NCBI GenBank assembly: GCA_947073515.1
Contig: CAMTMC010000029.1
Span: 1-36,022, forward strand
Length of the DNA: 36,022 nucleotides
Direction of reading: 5' to 3'
From: an uncultured bacterium
Lineage (GTDB): Bacteria; Bacillota; Clostridia; Oscillospirales; Oscillospiraceae
The position numbers and the translations under genes were made by a program. The notes under the pieces were generated by a model. It was not told the DNA's origin, did no database searches, and was given only the letters and a program-made list of their open reading frames with translations. Positions 7,474-15,756 of this stretch are shown piece after piece; position 1 is the stretch's first letter; each line of letters begins with the position of its first letter.

Positions 7474-8541
7474 TCAGAAGTTGGAGAGTTTGGTGTACCG
7501 CAGATTCTCGCAGGGGTTGCCGATGGTGGTCCAGGCCTCGCCATCCTCAATGCAGACCATGCTGGTGGAGGCGGTGTGGGCGGGGATATTCTCCGAGGGG
7601 TGGCGGCAGATGGCGTTGATCTCGTTCTGGTGGTCAGACATGATCCGCCACATATCCTGGAAGCGGATCTTGCCTGCGGCCAACCGCTCCTCCAGCATCT
7701 CGCCGATGCGGGCGTAGCGCTTGTGGGTGGACTGATACTTGGTGGGCGGGGGATTGAAGGGGGAGATCTCAGGCAGCATGTAGTGGTTGGTGCGCCACAG
7801 CAGGCCGGAGCCGTCGTCCCGCTGGATATACATGTTGTCCCGGGTGGTCTCAATGACTACGGCCTGGGTGGCATCGGCGGCGATGATGTTCAGGCCGTTC
7901 ATGCGGGGGTAGGTCTTCAGGCACTCCAGCACCTCGTCCACGGTCTTGCACTGTTCCAGCAGGACCCGGATGTTGACGAAGATATGAGTGCAGTCGATCT
8001 CCTCCAGGTTGGGCTTGACCAGGTCGGACCAGAAGCCGGTGGTGGTCACACCCAGGCCGTGGCTGTTGATGCCGCTGGCCGGGTAGGTGACGGTGCCCAC
8101 GCCGTTGACCTCAATGATATCCCCCTGGGGCAGCTTGCGGTGGAGGACACACTGCTCAATGTGGGTGCCCATGTCCCGGTTCTTGATGAGGTAGGTGTTG
8201 CCGTCAATGGAGGCAGGGGCCCGCACCAGCAGCATGCTGCATTCTTGATTGAAATACTCGGTGAGGAAGTAGGCGGGGATGTTCAGGGTCAGCAGATCCT
8301 CATAGGGCAGGCCGGACCCCTCGGCGATACCCTGGATCTCCTGGATCTGATTGGGGTGATTGCGCTCCAGGAAAGCGGCGTTCCGGGCGATGTAGCCCTT
8401 GTAGAATTCCGGGTCCACCTTGGAGTCGGCCAGTTTCTCCTTCACGCTGAGGATAGCCTGGGCGATGCTGTCCTTCAGGGCCTCGCCCTGCTGGCGCCCC
8501 TGCTCCCGGGGAGTGCCGGATACGGTGATGATCGGTTGCAT
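7474..8541 (-). CDS. C45 family amidohydrolase / acyl-CoA:6-aminopenicillanic acid acyltransferase-like protein
   Basis: This 355-residue protein belongs to the Ntn-hydrolase group that includes fungal isopenicillin N acyltransferase (family C45). N-terminal GTPREQGRQQGEAL (9-22) and IQGIAEGSGLPYEDLLTLN (69-87) are typical of the propeptide part. Cys101 in NQECSMLLVR is the likely nucleophile, exposed by self-cleavage before it; NRDM at 121-124 follows as in the family. The C-terminus (HTASTSMVCIEDGEAW, GNPCENLRY) is the usual conserved end. No signal peptide is seen, so it should act in the cytoplasm on an imported substrate. Start: ATG with GGAGG eight bases upstream, although the frame stays open upstream into oppF. 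It is the last gene of the operon, 34 bases after the second ATPase gene. Amide hydrolysis or acyl transfer is inferred from the family; the substrate is unknown. Confidence 0.85.
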   Translation of the reverse strand: MQPIITVSGTPREQGRQQGEALKDSIAQAILSVKEKLADSKVDPEFYKGYIARNAAFLERNHPNQIQEIQGIAEGSGLPYEDLLTLNIPAYFLTEYFNQECSMLLVRAPASIDGNTYLIKNRDMGTHIEQCVLHRKLPQGDIIEVNGVGTVTYPASGINSHGLGVTTTGFWSDLVKPNLEEIDCTHIFVNIRVLLEQCKTVDEVLECLKTYPRMNGLNIIAADATQAVVIETTRDNMYIQRDDGSGLLWRTNHYMLPEISPFNPPPTKYQSTHKRYARIGEMLEERLAAGKIRFQDMWRIMSDHQNEINAICRHPSENIPAHTASTSMVCIEDGEAWTTIGNPCENLRYTKLSNF

Positions 8542-8575
8542 AATAAATCCCTCCAAATCAAAATATGACGGTGAT

Positions 8576-9571
8576 TTAGTCCGCCGCCTGTCCCGTGTAG
8601 GGACAGCGGCAGAAGTGTCCCGGGGTAATTTCCACAAGGGCGGGGGCGTCCACAGAGCAGCCCTCCCGGGCCATGGGGCACCGGGTATGGAAGCTGCAGC
8701 CGCTGGGCTGATTGATGGGGCTGGGCAGGTCGCCCTCCAAATGGATCCGGCTGCGCTGGGCGTCCGGATCGGCGATAGGCATGGCGGACAGCAGCGCCTG
8801 GGTGTAGGGGTGCTGGGGGGAGGCGAACAGCTCTCCCTTGGGGGCGTACTCCACGATCTTGCCAAGGTAAAGCACCGCCACGTGGCTGGAGATGTGGCGC
8901 ACCACCCGCAGGTCGTGGGAGATGAACACCAGGGTGAGGTCCAGCTTGCGCTGCAGCTCCATCAGCAGGTTGATGATCTGGGCCTGGATGGACACGTCCA
9001 GGGCGGAGACACATTCGTCACACACCACCAGCTTGGGCTCTACAGCCAGGGCCCGGGCGATGCAGATGCGCTGGCGCTGTCCGCCGGAGAACTCGTGGGG
9101 GTACTTGCCCAGGCTGTCCTGGTTTAGCCCCACCATGTTGACGAGTTTGGCGGCCCGTTCCAGGGCCTCCTGCCGCCCGCAGATCTTGTGGATGAGGAAG
9201 GGCTCGGCTAAGATGTCCTTCACTTTGATCCGGGGGTTCAGGGAGGCGTAGGGGTCCTGGAAGATAATCTGGACGTCCCGCCGCACATTGCGCAGCTGGG
9301 CGGGGGACAGTTTGACCAGGTCCTCCCCCTGGAAGATGACCTCGCCGGCAGTGGGTTCAATGAGCCGGAGGATAGTACGGGCCAGGGTGGATTTACCGCA
9401 GCCCGACTCTCCCACTAGCCCCAGGGTGTCCCCCTGGTGGATGGTCAGGTTAATATCGTCCACAGCTTTTACATAGTTCTTGGTGCTGCCCAGGGGGCCT
9501 CGCTTCACCGGGAACCATTTTTTTACTCCCCGGATGTCCATTAGGACCGGTCGGTTTTCCAGTTTACTCAT
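8576..9571 (-). CDS. Peptide ABC transporter ATPase (DppF/OppF type)
   Basis: This is the second of two ATPases that power the peptide importer (331 residues). Walker A is GESGCGKST, the Q-loop is IIFQDPYASLNP, the signature is EFSGGQRQR, and the switch His is in VFISHDL. Walker B reads LVVCDECVSALDVS, where Cys replaces the usual Ala of DEP/DEA motifs; that variant is common in DppF proteins. The C-terminus has the oligopeptide-transporter Cys cluster (SGCSFHTRCPMA and CRCP) that marks OppF/DppF. A start seven codons upstream is possible, but the ATG at 9571 has AGGAGGT six bases before it and overlaps the stop of the preceding ATPase gene as ATGA, so it is preferred. Confidence 0.93.
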   Translation of the reverse strand: MSKLENRPVLMDIRGVKKWFPVKRGPLGSTKNYVKAVDDINLTIHQGDTLGLVGESGCGKSTLARTILRLIEPTAGEVIFQGEDLVKLSPAQLRNVRRDVQIIFQDPYASLNPRIKVKDILAEPFLIHKICGRQEALERAAKLVNMVGLNQDSLGKYPHEFSGGQRQRICIARALAVEPKLVVCDECVSALDVSIQAQIINLLMELQRKLDLTLVFISHDLRVVRHISSHVAVLYLGKIVEYAPKGELFASPQHPYTQALLSAMPIADPDAQRSRIHLEGDLPSPINQPSGCSFHTRCPMAREGCSVDAPALVEITPGHFCRCPYTGQAAD

Positions 9572-10560
9572 GGCTGCACCTCCTCTTCCCATTGGTCAGA
9601 ATACATCCAGCACTTGACACAGCGGCCGTCCTTCTGGAACGTGGGCGGGACCTCCCGGGAACAGATGCTCTGGGCGTGCTTGCAGCGGTTGTGGAAGGCG
9701 CAGCCCGGAGGCAGCTGGTAGATGCTGGGCACGTTGCCCTCGATGGTGACCAGCTCTTTCCCGCCATCGTCCTGGGCGCTGGGCAGGGAGGTGAGAAGGC
9801 CCCGGGTATAGGGATGGAGGGGATTGTGGAACAGGTCCCGGACTTGGGCGGTCTCCACAATGCTGCCGGCGTACATGACGGCCACCTTGTCTGCCATCTC
9901 AGCGATGACGCCCAAATCGTGGGTGATCAGGATGATGGAAGTGCCGAAATCCCGGTTGAGCTGCCGTAGCAGGTCCAGAATCTGGGCCTGGATGGTGACA
10001 TCCAGGGCGGTGGTGGGCTCGTCAGCGATGAGCACCTCGGGCTGGCACAGCAGGGCCATGGCGATCATCACCCGCTGGCGCATGCCGCCGGACAGCTCAA
10101 AGGGGTACTGGCGCAGGCGGGTTTCAGGGGAGGGGATGCCCACGGTGCGCAGCATGTCCACCACCCGCTTCTCCTGCTCCGACTTGGGACAGGGGGAGTG
10201 CAGGCGGATGATCTCGGACAACTGGTTGCCGATGGAGTACAGGGGGTTCAGGCTTACCATAGGCTCCTGGAAGATCATGGAGATGTGGTTGCCCCGGTAA
10301 CCCTGCATCTGCTTCTCTGTCAGGGACAGCAGGTCCACATCCCCCAGCTTGATGGAGCCCTGGATCTGGGCGGGCGGGGACTGGAGCAGGCGGATGATGC
10401 TCTTGCTGGTGACGCTCTTGCCGGAACCAGATTCGCCTACCAGGCCCAGCTTCTCACCCTTAGCCAGGTCGAAGCTCACGTTGTTGACAGCGGCCGCCCG
10501 GCCGTATTTGGTGGTGAAGGTGACGGTTAGGTTTTCAACAGTTAAAATTGGTGTACTCAT
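9568..10560 (-). CDS. Peptide ABC transporter ATPase (DppD/OppD type)
   Basis: This is the first ATPase of the importer (330 residues). Walker A is GESGSGKSV, the Q-loop is MIFQEPMVSLNP, the signature is ELSGGMRQR, and Walker B is VLIADEPTTALDV, with LITHDLGV after it. The C-terminal Cys-rich segment (PPGCAFHNRCKHA, CVKC) is the probable Fe-S or zinc module of OppD/DppD proteins. The ATG at 10560 is chosen over the in-frame GTG two codons upstream because GGAGG is nine bases before it. It overlaps the next ATPase gene by four bases, so the two ATPases are made in step. Confidence 0.93.
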   Translation of the reverse strand: MSTPILTVENLTVTFTTKYGRAAAVNNVSFDLAKGEKLGLVGESGSGKSVTSKSIIRLLQSPPAQIQGSIKLGDVDLLSLTEKQMQGYRGNHISMIFQEPMVSLNPLYSIGNQLSEIIRLHSPCPKSEQEKRVVDMLRTVGIPSPETRLRQYPFELSGGMRQRVMIAMALLCQPEVLIADEPTTALDVTIQAQILDLLRQLNRDFGTSIILITHDLGVIAEMADKVAVMYAGSIVETAQVRDLFHNPLHPYTRGLLTSLPSAQDDGGKELVTIEGNVPSIYQLPPGCAFHNRCKHAQSICSREVPPTFQKDGRCVKCWMYSDQWEEEVQP

Positions 10561-10575
10561 TCTCACTCACCTCCA

Positions 10576-11445
10576 TCAGACATCCAGCTTGGGATCTAAA
10601 TAGTCCCGGAGCCAGTCCCCCAGCAGGTTGACGCCCAAAACAGTTAAAGAGATCATCACGCCGGGCAGAATAGCCAGCCAAGGGGCGCTATTGATATAAG
10701 TGCGGGCCTCAGACAGCATCCGGCCCCAGGTGGGTACCGTGACAGGGACACCCATGCCCAGGTAGCTCAGGGCGGCCTCCATCAGCACGATCTTGGCCAG
10801 CTCCAGAGTGGCCAGCACAATGATGGGGCTGACCACGTTGGGCAGGATGTGCCGGAAGATGATCCGGCTGTTCCTGCCACCCATGGCCCGGATAGCTTCC
10901 ACGTACTCCATCTCCTTCAGGGACAGGAACTCGCCCCGGATCATACGGGCGTACCGCACCCAGCCGCTGATGGCGGCGATGATGATGACGTTGAGGATGC
11001 TGCTGCCCAGAACGGCGGCCATAAACAGGGCCAGCAGGGTGAAGGGGAAAGATAGCTGAATATCAACGAGCCGCATGATAACCGCGTCCACCCACTTGCC
11101 GTAGTAGCCGCTGAGAGCGCCCATGACCACGCCTACCAGCACGCCGAAGAAGGCGCCGCCAAAGGCCACCAGCAGAGTGACCCGGCTGCCGTAGAGTAGG
11201 CGGGCCAGAGTGTCCCGGCCCAGCTGGTCGGTGCCCAGAAGATGGGCGGGCTCATCGCTGGAGGGCCGGTCCTCCTCTGTCTGGGACCAGACGGGTGGCA
11301 GCAGCTTGTTCATCACGTCCTGATCGTTAGGGCTCCAGGAGGTGATCAAGGGGGCAGCCACGGTGGAGAGCAGAACCAGGATAATAATCATTAGGCCGAT
11401 CAGCCCGGTCTTGCTCTTGACCATGCTGGAGAACATTTCTTTCAT
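10576..11445 (-). CDS. Peptide ABC transporter permease (DppC/OppC type)
   Basis: This inner-membrane permease (289 residues) has the N-terminal OppC_N segment with one membrane helix at about 13-33, then a long loop with the LLGTDQLGRDTLARLLYG motif. Five more helices follow. The EAA loop, which docks on the ATPases, reads EAIRAMGGRNSRIIFRHILPNV. It forms the channel with the DppB-type protein encoded just upstream. The ATG at 11445 has GGAGG seven bases before it; the open frame extends 19 codons further back, overlapping the previous gene, and was not used. Confidence 0.93.
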   Translation of the reverse strand: MKEMFSSMVKSKTGLIGLMIIILVLLSTVAAPLITSWSPNDQDVMNKLLPPVWSQTEEDRPSSDEPAHLLGTDQLGRDTLARLLYGSRVTLLVAFGGAFFGVLVGVVMGALSGYYGKWVDAVIMRLVDIQLSFPFTLLALFMAAVLGSSILNVIIIAAISGWVRYARMIRGEFLSLKEMEYVEAIRAMGGRNSRIIFRHILPNVVSPIIVLATLELAKIVLMEAALSYLGMGVPVTVPTWGRMLSEARTYINSAPWLAILPGVMISLTVLGVNLLGDWLRDYLDPKLDV

Positions 11446-11458
11446 CTCGATCCCTCCC

Positions 11459-12376
11459 TTACTGCAGCTGTACCCGGGGGTTGATGACACAGTACAGCAC
11501 ATCCACTACAAAGTTGACGATGACGAAGGAGACCGCCAGGATGAAGACGATGGCCTCCACCACCATAAAATCGCCGTTGGTGATGGACATCACCGCCAGC
11601 CGGCCCACGCCGGGCCAGCCGAAGACGGTCTCGACCACGATGGCGCCGCCCACCATATTGGCGATCTGCATACCCAGCACGGTGATAATGGAGGTGAGGG
11701 CGTTTTTGAAGGCGTGCTTCATCACCACCATCCAGGCTCCCAGCCCCTTGGATTTGGCCACGTCGATGTACTCCTTGTTCATCACGTCCAGCATATTGGA
11801 GCGCAACAGCCGGGTAATGGTGGCCGCCGTGTTGACACTCAGCGCCACGGAAGGCATGATCAGAGACTTCCAGGACTCCGCCCCCGAGGTGGGCAGCCAG
11901 CCCAGGCGGACGGAGAAGAGCAGCATCATCATAATGCCCAGCCAGAAGCCCGGTATGCACTGGCCCAGCAGGGCGGCGACCCGGATGAGCACATCGGACA
12001 CAGTGCCCCGGCGTACGGCGCTGACTACCCCCGCCGGGATGCCGATCACCGTGGCGATGAGCAGGGAGACGGCGGCCAGCTTCAGGGTGGCGGGCAGCCG
12101 CTCCAACACCACATCCAGGGCGGGCTCATTGTAGTTATAGGACTGCCCGAAATCACCTACCACAGCGCCCTTTAGGAAGCGGCCGTACTGGATCAGGACA
12201 GGGTCGTTGAAGCCCATGACCTCGCGCATCTCCTCCATATCCGCTTTGGAGGCGCTGGGCGGGAGCATCAGCTCCACCGGGTCCCGGGCCAGATTCAGGG
12301 CCACGAAGACCAGCAGCGTGATGCCCAACACCGAAATTAGAGAGTATAACAGGCGTTTGCTTAAATATTGGGCCAT
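11459..12376 (-). CDS. Peptide ABC transporter permease (DppB/OppB type)
   Basis: This permease (305 residues) begins with MAQYLSKRLLYSLISVLGITLLVF, the usual first helix of DppB proteins, then the extracytoplasmic segment ending GDFGQSY. Six membrane helices are visible. The EAA loop is VDVAKSKGLGAWMVVMKHAFKNAL in all but its first residue, and the end ETVFGWPGVGRL is family-typical. It pairs with the DppC-type permease 13 bases downstream. A strong hairpin separates it from the binding-protein gene upstream, which may lower permease expression relative to the binding protein. Confidence 0.93.
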   Translation of the reverse strand: MAQYLSKRLLYSLISVLGITLLVFVALNLARDPVELMLPPSASKADMEEMREVMGFNDPVLIQYGRFLKGAVVGDFGQSYNYNEPALDVVLERLPATLKLAAVSLLIATVIGIPAGVVSAVRRGTVSDVLIRVAALLGQCIPGFWLGIMMMLLFSVRLGWLPTSGAESWKSLIMPSVALSVNTAATITRLLRSNMLDVMNKEYIDVAKSKGLGAWMVVMKHAFKNALTSIITVLGMQIANMVGGAIVVETVFGWPGVGRLAVMSITNGDFMVVEAIVFILAVSFVIVNFVVDVLYCVINPRVQLQ

Positions 12377-12447
12377 ACTTTATCACCTTTCTTACCGCAA
12401 GTTGGAAGGGGCTGTGTCATAGGGATATCGCTTTAGAGAGAGGGAGA

Positions 12448-12482
12448 GGGACTGGAGAAACCGGGCGGTTTGCTCCAGTCCC
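12448..12482 (-). terminator. Hairpin between binding-protein gene and permease genes (partial terminator or mRNA stabiliser)
   Basis: Ten-base arms at 12448-12457 and 12473-12482 pair perfectly, and an inner AAACC/GGTTT extends the stem. On the minus strand it is followed by a C/T-rich run rather than a clean T-tract. Such hairpins between a binding protein and its permeases commonly let the binding protein be made in excess. Confidence 0.6.
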
Positions 12483-12523
12483 TCGTGGAGTCGCGGAAAA
12501 CGCGGGAACGGTTCAGAGGGGGA

Positions 12524-14092
12524 TCAGGCCAGGTCGCAGTTGAAGAACAGCTTCATCTCATCGGCCCGGGGCTCCCAGTTGAGCAGCTTGGTGTTGTAGG
12601 CGTAGATGGTAGAGGGCTGATACAGGATCAGCGCCGCCGCGTCATCCAGAATAAACTGCTGGATCTGAGAGTTGAGGGCGTCCCGCTCGGTCTGATCCAC
12701 AGTGACAGAGGCCTTTTGACGCAATGCGTCAAACTCGGGATTGGTGTAGGTGGAGTACCGTTCGCCAGTGCAGAAGGCCAGTTTAGTCAGCAGGTCAATG
12801 TTGGCGTAGGGGCCGCCCAGGGAGTTCAGGTACAGGGGGGCCACAGTACCGGCGGCGATCATCTCCCGCTGCTGGGCGGAATCCTGCTCCAGCAGCTCCA
12901 CCTTGATGCCCACCTCGCCCAGCTGGGCGGCGATAAACTGCATCACATCAGAGCCGTCAGCGGAGGACTGGCTGTAGGAGGCCTGGACTGCAAAGCCGTC
13001 GGGGTAGCCGGCCTCGGCCAGCAGCTGCTTGGACAGCTCAGGGTTGTAGTCAAAGCCTTTGATGGCGGCATCATAGCCGTCATACTCCGGACAGGCCATG
13101 CTGGCCAGGGGGGAGGCGTATCCGTCCAGCACACCGTTGATCAGCTTGTCAAAGTCCACAGCGTGGCAGATGGCCTGGCGGACCTTCAGATTCTGGATAG
13201 GGCTGTCTACCAGGTGGTTAAAGCTCAGATAGGTTACACGGCTGGCGGGGTGAGCCACCACATTGATGGAGTCCAGGGCGTTGAGCCGCTCCATCTCCAC
13301 GCTGGGGATGCCGGCGGAGAACATGACCTCACCGGCCTCCAGGGCGGCGATCCGGGAAGCCACCTCGGGGATGATATTGAAGGTGATCTTGTCGATGCTG
13401 GGCTTGCCGCCGAAATAGCCGTCATAGGCCTCCAGGATCACATGCTCGTCCTTGGACCACTCGGCGAACTTGTAGGGGCCGGTGCCGATGGGGGCCTTGG
13501 CGAAGGCCTCGTTGCCCACCTGCTCGGTGTAGGCCTTGGGGATGATGTGCACATAATTCAGGCGGAGCAGGATACCAGGGTAGGGCTCCTCAGTGGTGAT
13601 GTTCACGGTGTAGTCATCTACAACAGTGGCCTTCAGGAAAGAGAAGTCGGAGTACAGCTTCCAGGTATTGTCGGAGGCGATGGAGTCCAGGGTAAAGACC
13701 ACGTCCTCCGCTGTGAAGGGGCTGCCGTCGTGGAAGGTGACATCCTTGCGCAGGTGGAACTGCCAGGTCAGCTCGTCAAGCTGTTCCCAGCTCTCGGCCA
13801 GATCGGGCGCGGGCTTCATGCTGGCGTCGCTTGAGACCAGCTTGCTGAAAATGTGGCTCATCATGCCGGCGGTCACGGTGCTGCTGGCGTTGCGGGGGTC
13901 CAGCGCGGCGATGTCGGCCTCCAGGGCCACCCGGATCTCCTTGGGACCGGTGGTGCTGGAGCTGGAGCCGGAGGTGGTCCCGGGGTTGGCGGAGCTGCCG
14001 CCCTGGCTACCGTTGTCTCCGCCGCCGCCGCAGCCGGCCAGCATTGACACGGCCATTGCGAGAGACAGGGCAAGGCTGAGTATTTTTTTCAT
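12524..14092 (-). CDS. Peptide-binding lipoprotein of the ABC importer (SBP family 5)
   Basis: This extracytoplasmic receptor (522 residues) starts with a lipoprotein signal peptide: MKKILSLAL, a hydrophobic core, then lipobox MLAGC with Cys21 as the lipid anchor. A Gly/Ser/Thr linker follows to about residue 50. The mature part matches solute-binding family 5: LDPRNASSTVTAGMMSHIFSKL, PDLAESWEQLDELTWQFHLRKDVTFHDG (in parts), FTAEDVVFTLDS, and GTGPYKFAEW. Family 5 members bind di- and oligopeptides, nickel and other small ligands, so specificity is not fixed. The ATG at 14092 is chosen because it begins the signal peptide and has AGGAGGG before it. It lies between the CyuA-like gene and the permeases. 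Confidence 0.93.
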   Translation of the reverse strand: MKKILSLALSLAMAVSMLAGCGGGGDNGSQGGSSANPGTTSGSSSSTTGPKEIRVALEADIAALDPRNASSTVTAGMMSHIFSKLVSSDASMKPAPDLAESWEQLDELTWQFHLRKDVTFHDGSPFTAEDVVFTLDSIASDNTWKLYSDFSFLKATVVDDYTVNITTEEPYPGILLRLNYVHIIPKAYTEQVGNEAFAKAPIGTGPYKFAEWSKDEHVILEAYDGYFGGKPSIDKITFNIIPEVASRIAALEAGEVMFSAGIPSVEMERLNALDSINVVAHPASRVTYLSFNHLVDSPIQNLKVRQAICHAVDFDKLINGVLDGYASPLASMACPEYDGYDAAIKGFDYNPELSKQLLAEAGYPDGFAVQASYSQSSADGSDVMQFIAAQLGEVGIKVELLEQDSAQQREMIAAGTVAPLYLNSLGGPYANIDLLTKLAFCTGERYSTYTNPEFDALRQKASVTVDQTERDALNSQIQQFILDDAAALILYQPSTIYAYNTKLLNWEPRADEMKLFFNCDLA

Positions 14093-14269
14093 TTTGTTTA
14101 CCCTCCTAATGAGTATTTGATTAACGGGCGGAACGGCCCGGAAATCACAGGGTTTAGAAGCCGTGCCAATGGTTGGAGAAGGCGGCCCGGCGGCGGGAAC
14201 AGCTTCAAACATGCGCCCTTATGGGTGTAGGCTCCGGAACCTGTATGAATTTACGAGGAGTACAGGGGC

Positions 14270-15547
14270 TCAGTTGCCCAACATAATATTAAGGATTTCC
14301 ACATCAGTGGACTTCATGCCTACCCGGCCCATGCGGCCGATGTTCTGGATGGTGCCCTCCACATCAGTGGTGACCAGGCCCTCCTGGGGCTGGAACACCC
14401 GGTTGTGGACGCCCATCTTCATGCCCAGCAGAGCGGTCTGGAGGGCGGTGGAGATCTTGGCGGCGCAGGAGGACTTGGCCCCGTCGCAAACCATACCGCC
14501 CACGGTGGCGATGGTGTTGGTGATGGTGTCCTCCAGCACGGTATGGGGATGGTCCAGCAGGTAGCACACGCCGCAGGCGGCGCCGCATGCGGCGCTGACC
14601 ACGCCGCAGTAGGCGGACAGGCTGCCGATATAGCTCTTCTGGTGGACAGCGGCCAGGTTGGACACCACCAGGGCCCGCAGGAGCTTCTCATGGCTGGAGC
14701 CGTAGTGCTGGGCGTAGATGACCACAGGGACGCTGACAGTGATGCCCTGGTTGCCGCTGCCGGAGTTGATGACAACAGGCATGGGGCAGCCGTTCATCCG
14801 GGCGTCAGAGCCGGCGGCGGCGTAGGCCCGGGCCTTCAGGCCCACAGTGGGGGAGCTGTTGCCCTCCAGCAGGGTGCGGCCCACCTCGGCGCCGTAGGGG
14901 TTGGCCAGGCCCTCCTCACAGATGGCCATGTTGCAGGCGATCTGCTCCTCCAGCAGGGGCTGGATCTCCTCCAGATTGACCTCCTTGGCAAATTCCACGA
15001 TATTCTCGATGGTGAGGAGCTTGCGGTCGCCGGCGGGGCCGGACTGCTCCTCCTGAACGGCGGCGGGCTGAAGCTGGCTTACCCCGTCCTTTTCCATCCG
15101 GGTGATGTTCCGGTGGGTATTCTGAATCTCCACCAGGGCGGTGTGGCCGCCCCCGGAGACCTCCACCACAATGTACAGGTTGGCCACGCCCTCAATGAGC
15201 TTGCAGGCGCAGAAGTCCTTCTGGAGCAGGTCCCGGACCTCCTCCCGCTGCTGGTCGGTGATGCCGTTGAGGACGGCCAGCTCCTGGTCGGGGTCGCCCC
15301 CCACAATGCCCAGGGTGGCGGCCACGGCGATGCCCCGCTGCCCGCCGGAGTTGGGGACGGTGACGCCCATGACGTTTTTCACGATATTGCCGCTGCAGGA
15401 CACGGTACATCGCTCAGGCATTGTGCCCAGCAGCCGCCGGGCCACGGCGCCGGCGTAAGCGATGGCGATGGGCTCGGTGCAGCCCAGGGCCTTGACCAGC
15501 TCCTCTCGCAGGATAGTCAGGTGGTTATGATAGATGGTTTGATCCAT
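14270..15547 (-). CDS. UPF0597 / CyuA-like L-cysteine desulfidase (Fe-S)
   Basis: This 425-residue protein belongs to the UPF0597 family that includes CyuA/YhaM, which breaks L-cysteine into pyruvate, ammonia and sulfide. LGCTEPIAIA at 21-30 holds the conserved Cys23. Three further cysteines, Cys314, Cys354 and Cys361, are spaced 40 and 7 apart, the spacing I recall for the [4Fe-4S] ligands of the methanogen desulfidase. NGCPMPVVINSGSGNQG at 252-268 and DGAKSSCAAK are also typical. Some family members resemble serine dehydratase alpha, so another beta-eliminated amino acid is possible. Start: ATG with AGAGGAG upstream. It is the first gene of the operon containing the peptide importer and the C45 enzyme, divergent from lysR. 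Confidence 0.85.
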   Translation of the reverse strand: MDQTIYHNHLTILREELVKALGCTEPIAIAYAGAVARRLLGTMPERCTVSCSGNIVKNVMGVTVPNSGGQRGIAVAATLGIVGGDPDQELAVLNGITDQQREEVRDLLQKDFCACKLIEGVANLYIVVEVSGGGHTALVEIQNTHRNITRMEKDGVSQLQPAAVQEEQSGPAGDRKLLTIENIVEFAKEVNLEEIQPLLEEQIACNMAICEEGLANPYGAEVGRTLLEGNSSPTVGLKARAYAAAGSDARMNGCPMPVVINSGSGNQGITVSVPVVIYAQHYGSSHEKLLRALVVSNLAAVHQKSYIGSLSAYCGVVSAACGAACGVCYLLDHPHTVLEDTITNTIATVGGMVCDGAKSSCAAKISTALQTALLGMKMGVHNRVFQPQEGLVTTDVEGTIQNIGRMGRVGMKSTDVEILNIMLGN

Positions 15548-15618
15548 GTCAAGTTCTCCTCTTCCGGGCGGTCACGCCCTTTTTTTGGAAGTGTCACAGG
15601 TGTGGAGTGTTTCTCTGT

Positions 15619-15656
15619 GGTTCCCCCGCCAATGGCGGGGGGTGATGCGGGTCAAT
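15619..15656. repeat. Candidate intergenic repeat, copy C (partial)
   Basis: A perfect 8-bp hairpin (CCCCCGCC 15623-15630 with GGCGGGGG 15634-15641) is followed by GATGCGGGTCAATC, resembling the hairpin plus CGGA-ATCAA core of the copies at 7293-7392 and 20593-20661. It lies in the leader of the CyuA-like gene. Likeness is weaker than between the other two copies. Confidence 0.3.
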
Positions 15657-15688
15657 CTCCCTGGAGGACACTTTTTTGGGGAATAGGC

Positions 15689-15717
15689 TTGCGCTATACA
15701 ATGAAATATAATAAAAT
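15689..15717 (+). promoter_or_regulatory. Probable promoter of the lysR gene, with LysR-type operator half-sites
   Basis: -35 TTGCGC (15689-15694) and -10 TAAAAT (15712-15717) are 17 bases apart. Between them TATA (15695-15698) and TATA (15707-15710) form a short interrupted palindrome of the kind LysR proteins bind. The site lies in the divergent gap between lysR and the CyuA-like operon, so one operator could serve both. Confidence 0.4.
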
Positions 15718-15756
15718 AGCGGAAAAATGACAATTAAAAGATTGGAGTGACGCGGG

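Noticed and set aside
15566-15586. GGGCG/CGCCC hairpin followed by seven T on the plus strand
   Set aside because: There is no plus-strand gene upstream to terminate and the stem is only 5 bp. It lies in the leader of the CyuA-like gene, where its orientation gives no terminator.
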